This document shows positions 26,501-35,590 of a stretch of 64,000 nt of DNA, in pieces. This DNA comes from Thermogutta terrifontis. GTDB lineage: Bacteria > Planctomycetota > Planctomycetia > Pirellulales > Thermoguttaceae. The stretch covers positions 3,059,206 to 3,123,205 of the forward strand of contig NZ_CP018477.1 in assembly GCF_002277955.1 (NCBI RefSeq), written 5' to 3'. Position 1 is the first letter of the stretch, and each line of letters begins with the position of its first letter. The notes beneath the pieces were generated by a model. It did no database searches and was not told where the DNA came from. It saw only the letters and a list, made by a program, of their open reading frames with translations. The translations under genes were made by a program, and so were the position numbers.

Positions 26501-26775
26501 AAAAGTGCTGGCCTCTGCTCCTTTCCATGGAACCTAACAGTGTCGTGGGAAATCTACTTACTATTGAGGGTCCAGATGTCACGATTCGGAGACTGTTGGT
26601 GGTTAATCGAGGAGCATCAGGCCGCACGCCGTGTGCTATTAAGGGAAGCTGTAAATTAGAAAATTTGGTAGTGGTTGGAAGCATCCGTGATGGTGACTGG
26701 GTGGTACTAAATTCATGTTTGATAATAGGAGATATTGGCAGCATAGGAGCCATTTTAAAAATACCGTTCTGGTAG
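23566..26775 (+). CDS. Receptor-like Ser/Thr protein kinase with beta-helix C-terminus (0 frame)
   Basis: ATG 23566 (after GGGGGGA) gives 1069 residues and begins with the N-terminal helix pair typical of planctomycete kinases (FWQSLQASGLFSSEDLERY). Starts at 23425 or 23383 are alternatives. The Hanks kinase domain is complete: GKGGMG near residue 79, VALK near 99, HRDIKPSN near 193, and a DMG in place of DFG. A transmembrane helix follows (LFIWGGVVVGCLILLGILAVVL, about 415-437). The extracytoplasmic part has coiled-coil and Ala/Glu-rich helices, an SHD1-like segment (GEVVAADEEKITCRLLG) and, from about 927, the start of a right-handed beta-helix (DGKGDFRTIQAAIDAAQTGDLVEI). The frame ends at 26775 inside this helix; the rest is in the -1 frame (see 26754-27164). 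Confidence 0.85.
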   Translation: MVTGEQFWQSLQASGLFSSEDLERYRNRWFKEGLPDSGEELARELVRHGVLTSFQAGCLLRGKTKFLVLGEYEILDQLGKGGMGVVFKARHRRMERVVALKTLPPQAMKDPESVQRFYREVKAAARLSHPNIVTAYDAGEQHGIHYLVMEYVDGQDLASLVKEHGPMPLEEALECVLQAARGLAYAHSQGVIHRDIKPSNLLVDRSGVVKILDMGLARLMFDPAKDGVTGDQLTATGQVMGTCDYMAPEQAVSTHRVDGRADIYSLGCTLYRLLTGEPPYPRQTLMEVLVAHREAPIPSLSKARPDVPVEVDMVFQRMMAKRPEDRYQRMEEVIEALEHCLAVCRAGVPAGGGGELSISAWLARLSQRQEGAAEDETAVGMAEATPRKVGSWPRMRGISAQSARKWQDWLSSQSLFIWGGVVVGCLILLGILAVVLRPGRSSGTSGEARRPVARPAARSSERVAGPQPQPTLPVWQEELEKVEGEVQGYLAGQEYGRALAAYQQLADRYQDLELAQVVQERKAKVEEAASQAVQAAEEQARQLLAEKKFVGARVVLLPVMERFGIPALAEKAQGLLKEIEAAEKATDEMAQASASKEPASPGQMPAGESKPQETASAGRERPAIEMAWEKVAGLLREWEDREAEFTRATAGVEEKVRQWDFAGALAEAEKIQLSDPALAVRWEVRREELSWLVEWKGRIMEKINGSSGRLRKSDLGLRGLGGEVVAADEEKITCRLLGEKTETLAWQELGSQAPRKLASLVLDPARPEDLLKAAVFLVSMGESGEATRYFVEAEKKGLSVRKHLELASYPLLRDLVEQLRKKEYPAARLALDRLEKEPALAEWRSQHQELLQGIEAVLAAAQREAEAEKLYAEAVKLYKEQELHDVKPLVEQLRTQYADTTVVFDTARQPPLSELEKATANLGRRITVRQDGKGDFRTIQAAIDAAQTGDLVEIQDSGIYSEAVKIPNTKSNITLAGRKKCWPLLLSMEPNSVVGNLLTIEGPDVTIRRLLVVNRGASGRTPCAIKGSCKLENLVVVGSIRDGDWVVLNSCLIIGDIGSIGAILKIPFW

Positions 26776-27164
26776 GTGGTTGGAATCCTTGGGGTAATCC
26801 CAAGTCAGTTCAAACCGAGCATAGTGTGGCACTAGCGATGACCACTTTCTATCAAGAACCATGTTTGTGGCGGGATTCCATCATCCGGGACATCGCCAAT
26901 CCTCAGCGCCATCCAGGCCACCGGATGGAGCATTGCGTAACCTTTGGAAACGTTTCGCCGGACATCGAACGGGGGCCAGGCTGTGTGCATGCGGATCCGA
27001 TGTTTATGGATCCGAAGAATTTGGACTATCGGTTGCGGCCTGGCAGTCCGTGCATTGGGAAGGCATCCGACGGCGGGGATATAGGTGTTCGCTGGACGCC
27101 GGAGATGCTCGAACTTCTGCGAGTGGCTCAGGAGCTTCGACGGCGCGGGCTCATTACTTTCTGA
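26754..27164 (+). other. -1 frame continuation of the kinase beta-helix domain
   Basis: The kinase 0 frame reads ATT TTA AAA ATA at 26752-26763, so T TTA AAA at 26754-26760 is a canonical -1 slippery heptamer. A -1 slip gives LKNTVLVGGWNPWG and opens a frame to 27164 that completes the beta-helix and ends with DPMFMDPKNLDYRLRPGSPCIGKA, the usual end of a right-handed beta-helix (the NPxFxDPxxxDYRLxxxSPAIxxG pattern). The joined product is about 1200 residues. This is either a programmed frameshift, a recent one-base deletion or a sequencing error; the sequence does not decide between them. Confidence 0.75.
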
Positions 27165-27239
27165 TTGGCGACAGAAAACAACCGCAACCCAATCGGTCGA
27201 GGTGGAACCGGGGTGATCGCTCGGAGGCACCCGATCCTC

Positions 27240-27900
27240 CAATCCACACAATGGAGAGTATCTCGGAGGGACCCGCTTGTCGGGTCCACTTGTCAACCTT
27301 GGATGATCCACTCTGATTCATTCGCATTCCGGTAGGGGCGATTCATGAATCGCCCCTACCACGATGGTGACGCCCCGTGCCGAGGGGACACCGGGCACGA
27401 CAAGCGTGCCCCTCCGACTCCTTTTTTCGGAGGCACCCGCCTGTCAGGTGCACATTCCGCTGATTACACGGTAGGGAGAATTCATGAATTGCCCCTACCA
27501 ACGTCGGAGGGACCCGCTTGTCGGGTCCGTTTATCAACGTTCGATGATGAATTGCCTTTCAGCGGGGACTGAAGTCCCGCGCTGAAAGCGGGGCTGAAGC
27601 CCCGCACTCCATGGAGTGCGGCGATTCATCGCCGCTTTTCGGTGAAGGCTTTAGCCTTCACCACCTTGCCCTCGGCCTGGATGGAAGGGTGACCGGTCGG
27701 GCGGCACCCGACCCCCCAATCCACACAATGGAGGGACCCGCTCGTCAGGTCCGTTCCTCCAGGATGGATGATCCGTTCCATTCATCGTGCATGGCAAGGG
27801 TTTAACGGTAGGGGCAATTCGTGAATTGCCCCTACCGGGCAACCCCATCCTGCCCAAAACATGCGATACGGGCGATTCACGAATCGCCCCTACCACACGT
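27240..27900. repeat. Dense array of palindromic interspersed repeats (cluster A)
   Basis: Several repeat types alternate here. Type 1 is a perfect 30-bp palindrome with arm GGTAGGGGCGATTCA at 27331-27360; variants are at 27470-27499, 27807-27836 and about 27870-27895. Type 2 is GGAGGGACCCGCTTGTCGGG plus TCCGC and a TTATCAACGTT-like tail near 27266 and 27507, with shorter variants at 27431 and 27731. Type 3 is GGGCACGACAAGCGTGCCCC at about 27393-27412. Type 4 is a pair of inverted units around GGGGACTGAAGTCCC and GGGGCTGAAGCCCC at 27560-27600. The array occupies the gap between the kinase and the integrase remnant and holds no credible gene. Confidence 0.85.
27331..27360. repeat. Perfect 30-bp palindromic repeat unit
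   Basis: The arm GGTAGGGGCGATTCA is followed directly by its exact reverse complement, so the unit is identical on both strands. It is the best-conserved member of the type 1 repeat in this window. Confidence 0.85.
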
Positions 27901-28024
27901 TGCGCCTTTCGGCCCTCACAGCTCCAAACGAAAAGTAAGCATCCGACGAATGGCCGGGTGCTTGGAGATACCCTGGCAAGTCAAATGACGTTTGTCGCAC
28001 CATGACGCAGAAAGGGAGCATCCT

Positions 28025-28710
<686 letters not shown>

Positions 28711-28725
28711 GGGGCCTTCTCAAAG

Positions 28726-28799
28726 TGGGCGATGCGGGACTCGAACCTGCGACCCCCAGCTTGTCGAGCTGGTGCTCTAACCAACTGAGCTAATCGCCC
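28726..28799 (-). tRNA. tRNA-Val (anticodon GAC)
   Basis: The minus strand has acceptor arm GGGCGAT/ATCGCCC, D arm GCTC/GAGC and anticodon stem CCAGC/GCTGG with loop TCGACAA, giving anticodon GAC with the rare C at position 33 in place of U. The T stem GCAGG/CCCGC has one A-C mismatch. The CCA end is not encoded. It is transcribed towards tRNA-Ala. Confidence 0.88.
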
Positions 28800-29590
28800 A
28801 TCTCTCTTTCCTGGCCGTTCCGACCTCGGTCATACCAGCGGGGACGTCGCCACTGAACAGCCTCAGCCATCCTCACTCTTCGGATGGATTAAGCTGACCG
28901 CAAGTGGCACTCATGGCTCGCGGCAAGCGCCGGATCTCCCGGCAGACCGACCGGACTTGCTGGCCAAGTACTCTGGTTCTATTTTAACCGCCCGAGGCAC
29001 GGGTAAGTCAATAGCCCCTGACACATCTCCGCATTCCCACTTTCCCCCGCCAATGGGCACCCGAACGTCCACACGGGTCGGTCTCAGCCCGGAGGGACCT
29101 CCTTGTCAGGTTGGATGCTCCACTTCGCATTGGCCGGCACAACAAGCGTGCCCTTCCCAACGACTTCTCGGAGGGACCTGCTTGTTAGGTCCGCCGAACA
29201 ACCTTCGATCACCCATTGCCTTTCACCGGGGACTGAAGGTCCGCGTGAAAAGCGGGGTTAGAGCCCCGCACTGCACATAACAAGGACCCGGTTCGCCCGG
29301 GCCACGCCATTGGTAGGGGCAATTCATGATTTGCGTCTGCAACCCGTTTTCACTCGTGGCACGTGATGGTTATTGGTAAAAGTAGGGCCGCCGGCGGGCA
29401 CAACCGTCATATGGTCGGTTTCCGGATGGCCGTTTACAATGGGCGGATATCCGATCGTGCTCCGATTTTAAATACCAAGCCCTGCAGCGCTTTTGCCGGA
29501 TCAGCTAGCCAGAGAGGGGAGGTCCGCCCCGATTTCTGGCACATTCCGGTATCGCTATATATTTGATTTTCGTCATTCGGGATCGTGCTC
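28800..29590. repeat. Intergenic region with repeat cluster B
   Basis: No credible gene lies between tRNA-Val and purM. From about 29095 to 29330 the same repeat types as at 27240-27900 recur in degraded form: GGAGGGACCTGCTTGTTAGG with TCCGC at about 29172, a degenerate CACAACAAGCGTGCCC at about 29138, a GGGGACTGAAGGTCC unit at 29230 and a half type 1 palindrome (GGTAGGGGCAATTCATGA) at 29311. The purM promoter must lie in the last 150 bp. Confidence 0.7.
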
Positions 29591-30667
29591 ATGGCGAAGG
29601 CAACATATAAATCCGCGGGTGTGGACCTGGACCTGTATCGCCAGGCGATGGCCCGAATCCCACACCTCCTGCGAAGGACGATGACACCGCGGACCATCGA
29701 TTTGCCCAATGGTTTCGCGGGGTTGTTCCGTCTGGACTTTCCCTGGCCCCTGTTTGCACGGCGGTATCAGGATCCCGTTCTTGTCGCCTGCACGGACGGA
29801 GTCGGCACCAAGCTCAAGGTTGCGTCCCTGGCAGGCGTTTACAATACGGTGGGGATTGATCTTGTGGCCATGAGCGTCAACGACGCGTTATGTTGCGGTG
29901 CTGAGCCGCTCTTCTTTCTGGATTATGTGGCCATGCCCAAGGACGATCCGCCGCTTCTGGAAAAGCTGCTGGAGGGCATTGTGGAAGGGTGTCGCCAGGC
30001 GGATTGTGCCCTTCTGGGCGGGGAGACAGCGATCCTTCCAGACCTGTATCAGCCGGGTGATTTCGATCTGGCTGGCTTTTGCGTGGGGGTGGTGGAGAGT
30101 CGTTCCGTCATCACCGGACAGACTATCACCCCAGGTGATACCGTGTTGGGACTGGCCTCCACCGGCTTTCATTCCAACGGATACAGCCTCATTCGCAAGG
30201 TGGTGTTTGAAATGGCCGGACTGAAGGTGGGGGACTTTATTCCGGAATTGGGCATGACCGTGGGCCAAGCACTGCTTACACCGACGCGCATTTACGTCCG
30301 GCCAATCCGAGCCGTGTTGCGGTACTATCGGGTTAAGACGGTAGTTCATGGGATTGCCCATATCACTGGTGGCGGCATTCGCGAAAACCTGTCGCGAATC
30401 GTGCCGGCGGGCGTGCGGATCGTTTTGGACAAATCCGCCTGGCCGGTGCCCGCCGTTTTTCCCTGGGTGCAGCGGCTCGGGGATATCGATGACGAGGAAA
30501 TGGAAAATGTTTTTAATCTTGGGCTGGGTATGATCCTCGTCGTCAGCAGTTACTATGCAACCAGTATCCGCCATCAGCTTGAAGACCAGGGCGTTCCCTG
30601 CTGGGAAATCGGCCGGGCAGAGGCAGCCGAGGCAAGCGGGGTGGTGTGGGCGGGAAAGTCATCGTAA
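29591..30667 (+). CDS. purM: Phosphoribosylformylglycinamidine cyclo-ligase (AIR synthase)
   Basis: The enzyme converts FGAM and ATP to AIR in purine biosynthesis in the cytoplasm. The 358-residue product has the PurM/PurS superfamily order: YKSAGVDLDL at the N-terminus, the ATP/substrate strand TDGVGTKLKVA near residue 70, the VGIDLVAMSVNDALCCGAEPLFFLDYVA block near 95, and LLGGETAILPDLY near 140, followed by GLASTGFHSNGYSLIRK and HITGGGIRENLSRI. All are diagnostic for PurM. ATG 29591 is preferred; GTG at 29585 is in frame as an alternative, and the ribosome-binding site is weak (CGGGA). It stands alone, with no purine genes nearby. Confidence 0.97.
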   Translation: MAKATYKSAGVDLDLYRQAMARIPHLLRRTMTPRTIDLPNGFAGLFRLDFPWPLFARRYQDPVLVACTDGVGTKLKVASLAGVYNTVGIDLVAMSVNDALCCGAEPLFFLDYVAMPKDDPPLLEKLLEGIVEGCRQADCALLGGETAILPDLYQPGDFDLAGFCVGVVESRSVITGQTITPGDTVLGLASTGFHSNGYSLIRKVVFEMAGLKVGDFIPELGMTVGQALLTPTRIYVRPIRAVLRYYRVKTVVHGIAHITGGGIRENLSRIVPAGVRIVLDKSAWPVPAVFPWVQRLGDIDDEEMENVFNLGLGMILVVSSYYATSIRHQLEDQGVPCWEIGRAEAAEASGVVWAGKSS

Positions 30668-30848
30668 GCTTTTTGGGACCCCCGTTATTTCACGCCCGCA
30701 TAACATCACAGGCCGCCTGGGAACAAGGCTCATCGACGGCACTCATGGACTGGGACTAACGGCGTCGAACGATGTTCACGGGGCGGCAGGCAATCTAGAA
30801 GGCAAGGCGTCAACAGCCGGCCACCCAGCCAGTGGCTTGAAAAATGTC

Positions 30849-33800
30849 TCAGGCGGCGCGAGCCTTTCGAACTCGAGAACGTCGGGCGGCAGGGATGGGT
30901 GGTTCCGAGGTTTCGCCGGTGTTCAGGTCGGCAGCCGTGGAAGCCGTCCTATCCTCGGGATAAGGATCGGGCACAAAAAACCAGGAATCCGCAACGGGCA
31001 CAGGCCAGGGATTCTTAGTGGCATCGAGGGGATCGGTGCTTGAGTCGAGCGGTCTCTGTTGCTCGGCCTGATCGACTTCTGGCTCTTCTTTAGAGGTGGA
31101 ATCGCCCTGGGAGGTGCTTTCGGGTAGTGGGTCCCCGGCCAGAGGCGTCCCGGTAGGATCAGTCATTCCCCCGGCATCGGGGACACTGGACAACGAAACG
31201 GGGTTGGACGAAGTCTCCCGGGCCGGTGCAGCCTCGTGGATCGGCGTGGAATGCGATCGCGTCGGCGAGCGCTGAGGTCTACGCGCGGACTTGCCGAGAA
31301 CCGTCGATGACGTCAGATTCGTCACTGGAATGCCCAGGTTGTGGCAGACGTTTGTAATATGCTCGTGACAGGTTAGCAGGAGGATTTGCTGGCGAGGTCC
31401 GGCGAACTCAGCCAGCGTTCGACAGGCCGCCCGAACTCGGTCCTGATCAAAATTCACCAGGACGTCATCGAGGATGAGCGGCAGTTGGACTCCGCGAGCC
31501 GCCCAATCACTGGCCAGAGCCAAGCGTAGGGAGAGGAAAAGTTGTTCTCGGGTACCACGGGAAAGCTCGTCCACACGGCGGAGGTTTCCGGAATGATCTT
31601 CGGTGAGGAGCACACGCTCGGCAACGGGCGTCCAAACGCGGCGGTAACGGCCCTCTGTCATCGCTTCCAGGAACCTGGAGGCTTTTTGCAGGATGCGGGG
31701 TTGCCGTTCGTGCTCGTAGTGCTGGCGAACTTTTTCAAAGAGGAAAAGCACCAGCCGGGGCAATCGCTCGCGAATGAGGCCAGGGCCGAGCCTATAATCG
31801 AGAGTCGCCAAAGCCAGGCGTTTTTCCTCGATGCGGCGGTCGCGGGCCAGTGTCTCGATTTCCGCCGTCAATCGCTCCAGCACCTGGCGACAGGACGTCA
31901 CCTGACCACTGTATTCTTCTACTTTGGCCAGTGCTTCCTGATAGCGCGATTCCAAACCAACGAAGAGATCTTCAAGCTTTTCCCCTGCTCCGAGGCGTGA
32001 TGACACGCCCTTGACCGCCTGCCGGAGCTCAGTGGTGATTTGTTCGTACTTCTGCTGAAGCTCCTGGCCCTTTCGCCATTGATGATGGGCCCTGCCCAGC
32101 GAATCGGAGAAGCCCGTGCGACGCCTGAAATGGCGGATGTGCCGCTTCAAGGCCATCTGTAATTTTCGCACAGTTTTCTGTTGACGCTGAAGATCTTTTA
32201 ATACAGCCCGCCCTTCGCGAAGAAGTTGTTTTTTCTCGCGGGCATGGGCGATCGCTTCATCGTAAGCGGCCAGCAGCATGTCGAGGAGGAGCTCCGGGGA
32301 ACTATCCGGCGGCTGAAGTCCGGCAACCTGCGCGAGTTGCTGCAGGCGAGTGGACCATGTCTCATGCTGTCGAAGTAGCGACAATCGCCGTTTGTGGACC
32401 GATTCCCAGCGCGAATAAAGTCGGCAATACTGCCGGAGCGTTTGGAGTGCCATCCCGGCAGCGGAAGGGTTCTCCGGTAAAGGAAGTCCTTGCTGGCCAA
32501 AGAAAGCTGCCACGCCACGAGCAGCTTCCTCCAATTGGGCCCGTAGCTCGGCGAGCTCTCGCTCTGCTTCCGCGATTTGCTGGGCTAAATGATCAAGTTG
32601 CGTTTGAAGCAGGCCCAAGGACTCAAGCTCGCGAATCTCGTTTTCCAGTGCAGGAAGCTCCCGCGGCAAATGGGTGGGCGCTGATGTGATCGCCATTTCC
32701 AAACCAGAAACCTGCTCCGTGAGACGCTCGCGATCCGCCCGAAGGGCTTCCCATTCTTGCAGGATCGCATCGGCGCGAGAGCGGTGGAGACGCTCGCCGT
32801 GAAGCTTGACGGCGACTCCTGCACCGACCAGAACGGCACCGAGCAGCACACCGCTCCAGCCCAAACCACTCACCGGAAATATGGCAAGCGTCAGCAGGGA
32901 CAGCAGAACGAGGGCCAGCCCCAGCACAAAGGGAACCGCCACAAACAACCAGGTTCGCCCTGGAAGTAGGGCTTCTTTCATGACGGCGAGCCGTTCCGCG
33001 CGAAGCTCCCTCTGCCGGTTATCTAAGGAGGCAAGCTGCTCTCTGAGCTGGGCCAGCTTTCGAAGATGCGTGGCCTGGCGACTGCGTTCGTCGAGGGCCG
33101 TCGGGACGTTTGCCGCATGAAAGATTTCGAGCTTCTGCCGCAATTGTTCTGCTAGGCGATCTTTTGTCGCCCGGTCGGTGGCAAGTTTTTGCTCTTCCGT
33201 CTGGATTCGCTGGCCAAGCCGCTCCCACTGAGTTATGGCGCGCCGAACGTCGCCCCATGACCAATTTACGGGCCAGTCCAGGGTCTTCGCACCAAGGCGA
33301 CTTTGGAGACTCTCCAGTTCCCGGTCGAGACGATCCTGCTCCGCTTGCAGAACGTTCAACGTCGTCCGGAGATTGACGAGGTCGTTTCGGATGGGCCGGA
33401 GGGCCTCGAATTCGGTGGCGTGGGCCAGGAGTGCCTCGTTGATTGTGATTTTGCTCAGCCGAGTTTTTACCTGGGAGTGCTGCTCCTTGAGCTGTTTTAA
33501 GGCCTCTTTGGCGGCGCGCAGCCTTTTGCGCAGGTGGGCCACGCGCCGGAAAAAAACCTCAGGAACACCGACCAGGGGTCCCACCTCGCGGAGTTCCTTC
33601 TCCACGAGACAGCGTTCCTCCCACAATGGCAGGAATTGCCGAAGCGCTTCCCATGTCTGGCATTTCTCGCGCCACTCCGCGAGGGCTTCTTCTGCCCTGG
33701 CGCACTGCTGCTCCGCTGTCTTTCGCGCGGCGAGAAGTCGCGCAAACCGAACTGCCGTCCTGGGAGCCTCTTGCAGTTCCCGTTCCAGCCGATCCCGCTC

Positions 33801-34343
33801 CTCCAGCAACTCCTCGAGAATTTCACCCTGCCGGTTTGCCTCAGCCTGTTCCTGTAAACGCGCAAGGACTCGCCCCAAAACGGCTCGGTCAATCCCCAAA
33901 CTCAGGTCGTAGAGGAGTTCACCCGTGGCCGCAGTCTCGAGCGTTCGAAGATAGGCTATGTCTTCCAGATTGACCGCGAAAATGGCGTTGAACGTGGTCT
34001 CGTCGAGAGGGCACAGAAGACGGAGCGTCTCCTCGGCCGGGCTATTTTGGTTGCCGTCAAAGACCTCGATGACCTCACCACGGCTGGGTGTCCACCGCCG
34101 GTAGACCTGGAAGACAGTGTCCTGATGCTCACACACCAGTCGTCCCGCAAGCACCGGATCGTCGGCCGAGGCAAAACTGTTTCGTTGTTGAAAACCGAAG
34201 AACATACCCCGCAGAAATTCCAGCAGGGTGGACTTGCCCGTCTCGTTGGGGCCGAAAAACACGGCCAGTCCAGAGGGCAACTCCCCGCTGGACCAATCAC
34301 GCCAGATTCCAAACCGCTCGATGTCGATCTGGCGGAGTCTCAT
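30849..34343 (-). CDS. YhaN/SbcC-like AAA ATPase
   Basis: The 1164-residue protein begins MRLRQIDIERFGIWRD, the usual YhaN N-terminus, with Walker A GPNETGKST at about 32-40. Long coiled coils make up residues 170-1000, interrupted near 470-510 by two hydrophobic helices (LFVAVPFVLGLALVLLSLLTLAIFP and GWSGVLLGAVLVGAGVAV). The ABC-type signature LSRGTREQLFLSLRLAL and Walker B LPLILDDVLVNFD follow near 930-960. No CxxC zinc hook is visible, as in YhaN rather than SbcC. The last 150 residues are a disordered Pro/Ser/Thr/Glu tail that is unusual for the family. The start overlaps the stop of the YhaO-like gene by four bases (ATGA-type), so the two are translationally coupled. DNA-end processing is the inferred role. 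Confidence 0.88.
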   Translation of the reverse strand: MRLRQIDIERFGIWRDWSSGELPSGLAVFFGPNETGKSTLLEFLRGMFFGFQQRNSFASADDPVLAGRLVCEHQDTVFQVYRRWTPSRGEVIEVFDGNQNSPAEETLRLLCPLDETTFNAIFAVNLEDIAYLRTLETAATGELLYDLSLGIDRAVLGRVLARLQEQAEANRQGEILEELLEERDRLERELQEAPRTAVRFARLLAARKTAEQQCARAEEALAEWREKCQTWEALRQFLPLWEERCLVEKELREVGPLVGVPEVFFRRVAHLRKRLRAAKEALKQLKEQHSQVKTRLSKITINEALLAHATEFEALRPIRNDLVNLRTTLNVLQAEQDRLDRELESLQSRLGAKTLDWPVNWSWGDVRRAITQWERLGQRIQTEEQKLATDRATKDRLAEQLRQKLEIFHAANVPTALDERSRQATHLRKLAQLREQLASLDNRQRELRAERLAVMKEALLPGRTWLFVAVPFVLGLALVLLSLLTLAIFPVSGLGWSGVLLGAVLVGAGVAVKLHGERLHRSRADAILQEWEALRADRERLTEQVSGLEMAITSAPTHLPRELPALENEIRELESLGLLQTQLDHLAQQIAEAERELAELRAQLEEAARGVAAFFGQQGLPLPENPSAAGMALQTLRQYCRLYSRWESVHKRRLSLLRQHETWSTRLQQLAQVAGLQPPDSSPELLLDMLLAAYDEAIAHAREKKQLLREGRAVLKDLQRQQKTVRKLQMALKRHIRHFRRRTGFSDSLGRAHHQWRKGQELQQKYEQITTELRQAVKGVSSRLGAGEKLEDLFVGLESRYQEALAKVEEYSGQVTSCRQVLERLTAEIETLARDRRIEEKRLALATLDYRLGPGLIRERLPRLVLFLFEKVRQHYEHERQPRILQKASRFLEAMTEGRYRRVWTPVAERVLLTEDHSGNLRRVDELSRGTREQLFLSLRLALASDWAARGVQLPLILDDVLVNFDQDRVRAACRTLAEFAGPRQQILLLTCHEHITNVCHNLGIPVTNLTSSTVLGKSARRPQRSPTRSHSTPIHEAAPARETSSNPVSLSSVPDAGGMTDPTGTPLAGDPLPESTSQGDSTSKEEPEVDQAEQQRPLDSSTDPLDATKNPWPVPVADSWFFVPDPYPEDRTASTAADLNTGETSEPPIPAARRSRVRKARAA

Positions 34344-35590
34344 TCAGCGCGTCCTCCACCACTACGCGTTGCGGGCTGGTTCTCTTCCAGCAACACCAAA
34401 CCATAAAAAAGGGCCTCTCGAACGATTTCCGGCCAACCGGTCTGCCACTGATCGGGGCATCCGCGAAACACTGGAGACAGTTCCAATTCGCTCGCTGGCA
34501 AGCATTGGGAAAGAAATTCACGAGGATTCGTTGCCTCTAAGGCCAATCCCTGCCTGAGCAATTCTCCGCGAAAGCTCTCCTCTTGCAGCCAGGTTTCCGG
34601 CCAGGGATCACTGGGATGCCAGGTCACCTCGATCGGCCAGACGTAAGGAGGGCTTTGACCGTAACGCATCCGCAGCAGTTCGAGGATTTCCCGATCAAAT
34701 CCCTTCATCCGCCACGGCATGAGCGCATGGGGCGATCCCTCCAGGCGAATTCGCACAAGCCAATCGGCATCCCCCGCTGCCCGGCGGGCCTCGACCTCCT
34801 GAATGATTTGGGACACAAGCTGGGGTTCGGTGCTTTCCGCTGCCACGTGGACGGTGAGCGTGTGCCACCGCAAGGCCGCCACGGAGAGGGAACGCAGAAA
34901 AACCTTTTTCGGCCCATGCAGCTCGACAACCGTGATGGACGGAATGACTTCGGGATCTGAAAAGCAGACAAAGGCCGGGCCGGGGTCGTGTGCCTTCACG
35001 CCTGCCCAATCAAACTCCGTGCGGACTCGGTGTCCCCCCAATGCCCAGTAGTCTGTCTCAATTTCGTCCGCGGGATTGTTCCCGCCTTCACCGATGTCCT
35101 GTCCGTAAGCCAGACCAACAGTGAAACCCTCCAGGGACGACGGTTTTTCCGGGAACGTTTTCAGCGGGTCTGCCTGGGATGTGATGACAAGCTGGAGTGG
35201 TCCTCCGGGAGTGGTCACCGTGGAAACGCAAGGTTCATCACCCAGAAAGAGGTGGACGTTGGGCGGAAGTGGGAATTCCTCCGGCCAGGGACCACAGCGC
35301 TCGAGCTGGCCCCAGAGCCAGATCACAGGAACATTCTGGGAAGCGAGTCCCTGGCAAAACTGGAAAACGGCGAACCAATCCCCGGGAGCCGCGGTTGCCG
35401 GATTCAGGACGTCGCCGGCAAAAATCACCGCATGGGCCCCTTCACGACTGGCTATTTCTGCCACCCGAAGTAGAGTCTTTCGGGGGGCCTCGATCAACCG
35501 CTCCACCACTCGGGGCGGAAGTTCGGGAACACCTTCAACGGCCTCGCCAAGGCAGAAACCGCTTGCGTGGATGACGGTCAGCGGCGGCAC
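34340..35590 (-). CDS. YhaO/SbcD-like metallophosphoesterase fold, metal site degenerate
   Basis: The 416-residue product starts at a GTG behind AAAGGA and partners the YhaN-like ATPase. Fold landmarks are present, but the metal ligands are not. The first motif DxHLG reads IHASGFCLG, the second GDxxD reads AGDVLNP and the third GNHD reads WGQLERCGP. Only the Asp of the second motif remains. A nuclease of the SbcD type normally needs all of these residues. The protein may therefore be a structural or regulatory partner for the ATPase, and I associate similar loss with planctomycete members of this pair. The C-terminal domain includes the HALMPWRMKGFDREILELLR region that contacts the ATPase in related pairs. 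Confidence 0.8.
   Translation of the reverse strand: MPPLTVIHASGFCLGEAVEGVPELPPRVVERLIEAPRKTLLRVAEIASREGAHAVIFAGDVLNPATAAPGDWFAVFQFCQGLASQNVPVIWLWGQLERCGPWPEEFPLPPNVHLFLGDEPCVSTVTTPGGPLQLVITSQADPLKTFPEKPSSLEGFTVGLAYGQDIGEGGNNPADEIETDYWALGGHRVRTEFDWAGVKAHDPGPAFVCFSDPEVIPSITVVELHGPKKVFLRSLSVAALRWHTLTVHVAAESTEPQLVSQIIQEVEARRAAGDADWLVRIRLEGSPHALMPWRMKGFDREILELLRMRYGQSPPYVWPIEVTWHPSDPWPETWLQEESFRGELLRQGLALEATNPREFLSQCLPASELELSPVFRGCPDQWQTGWPEIVREALFYGLVLLEENQPATRSGGGRAE

Noticed and set aside
27240-27900. Possible CRISPR array
   Set aside because: Repeats are of mixed type, unevenly spaced and palindromic; no constant repeat-spacer pattern.
28957-29280. 107-codon frame between tRNA-Val and purM
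   Set aside because: It crosses several palindromic repeats and has no coding character.
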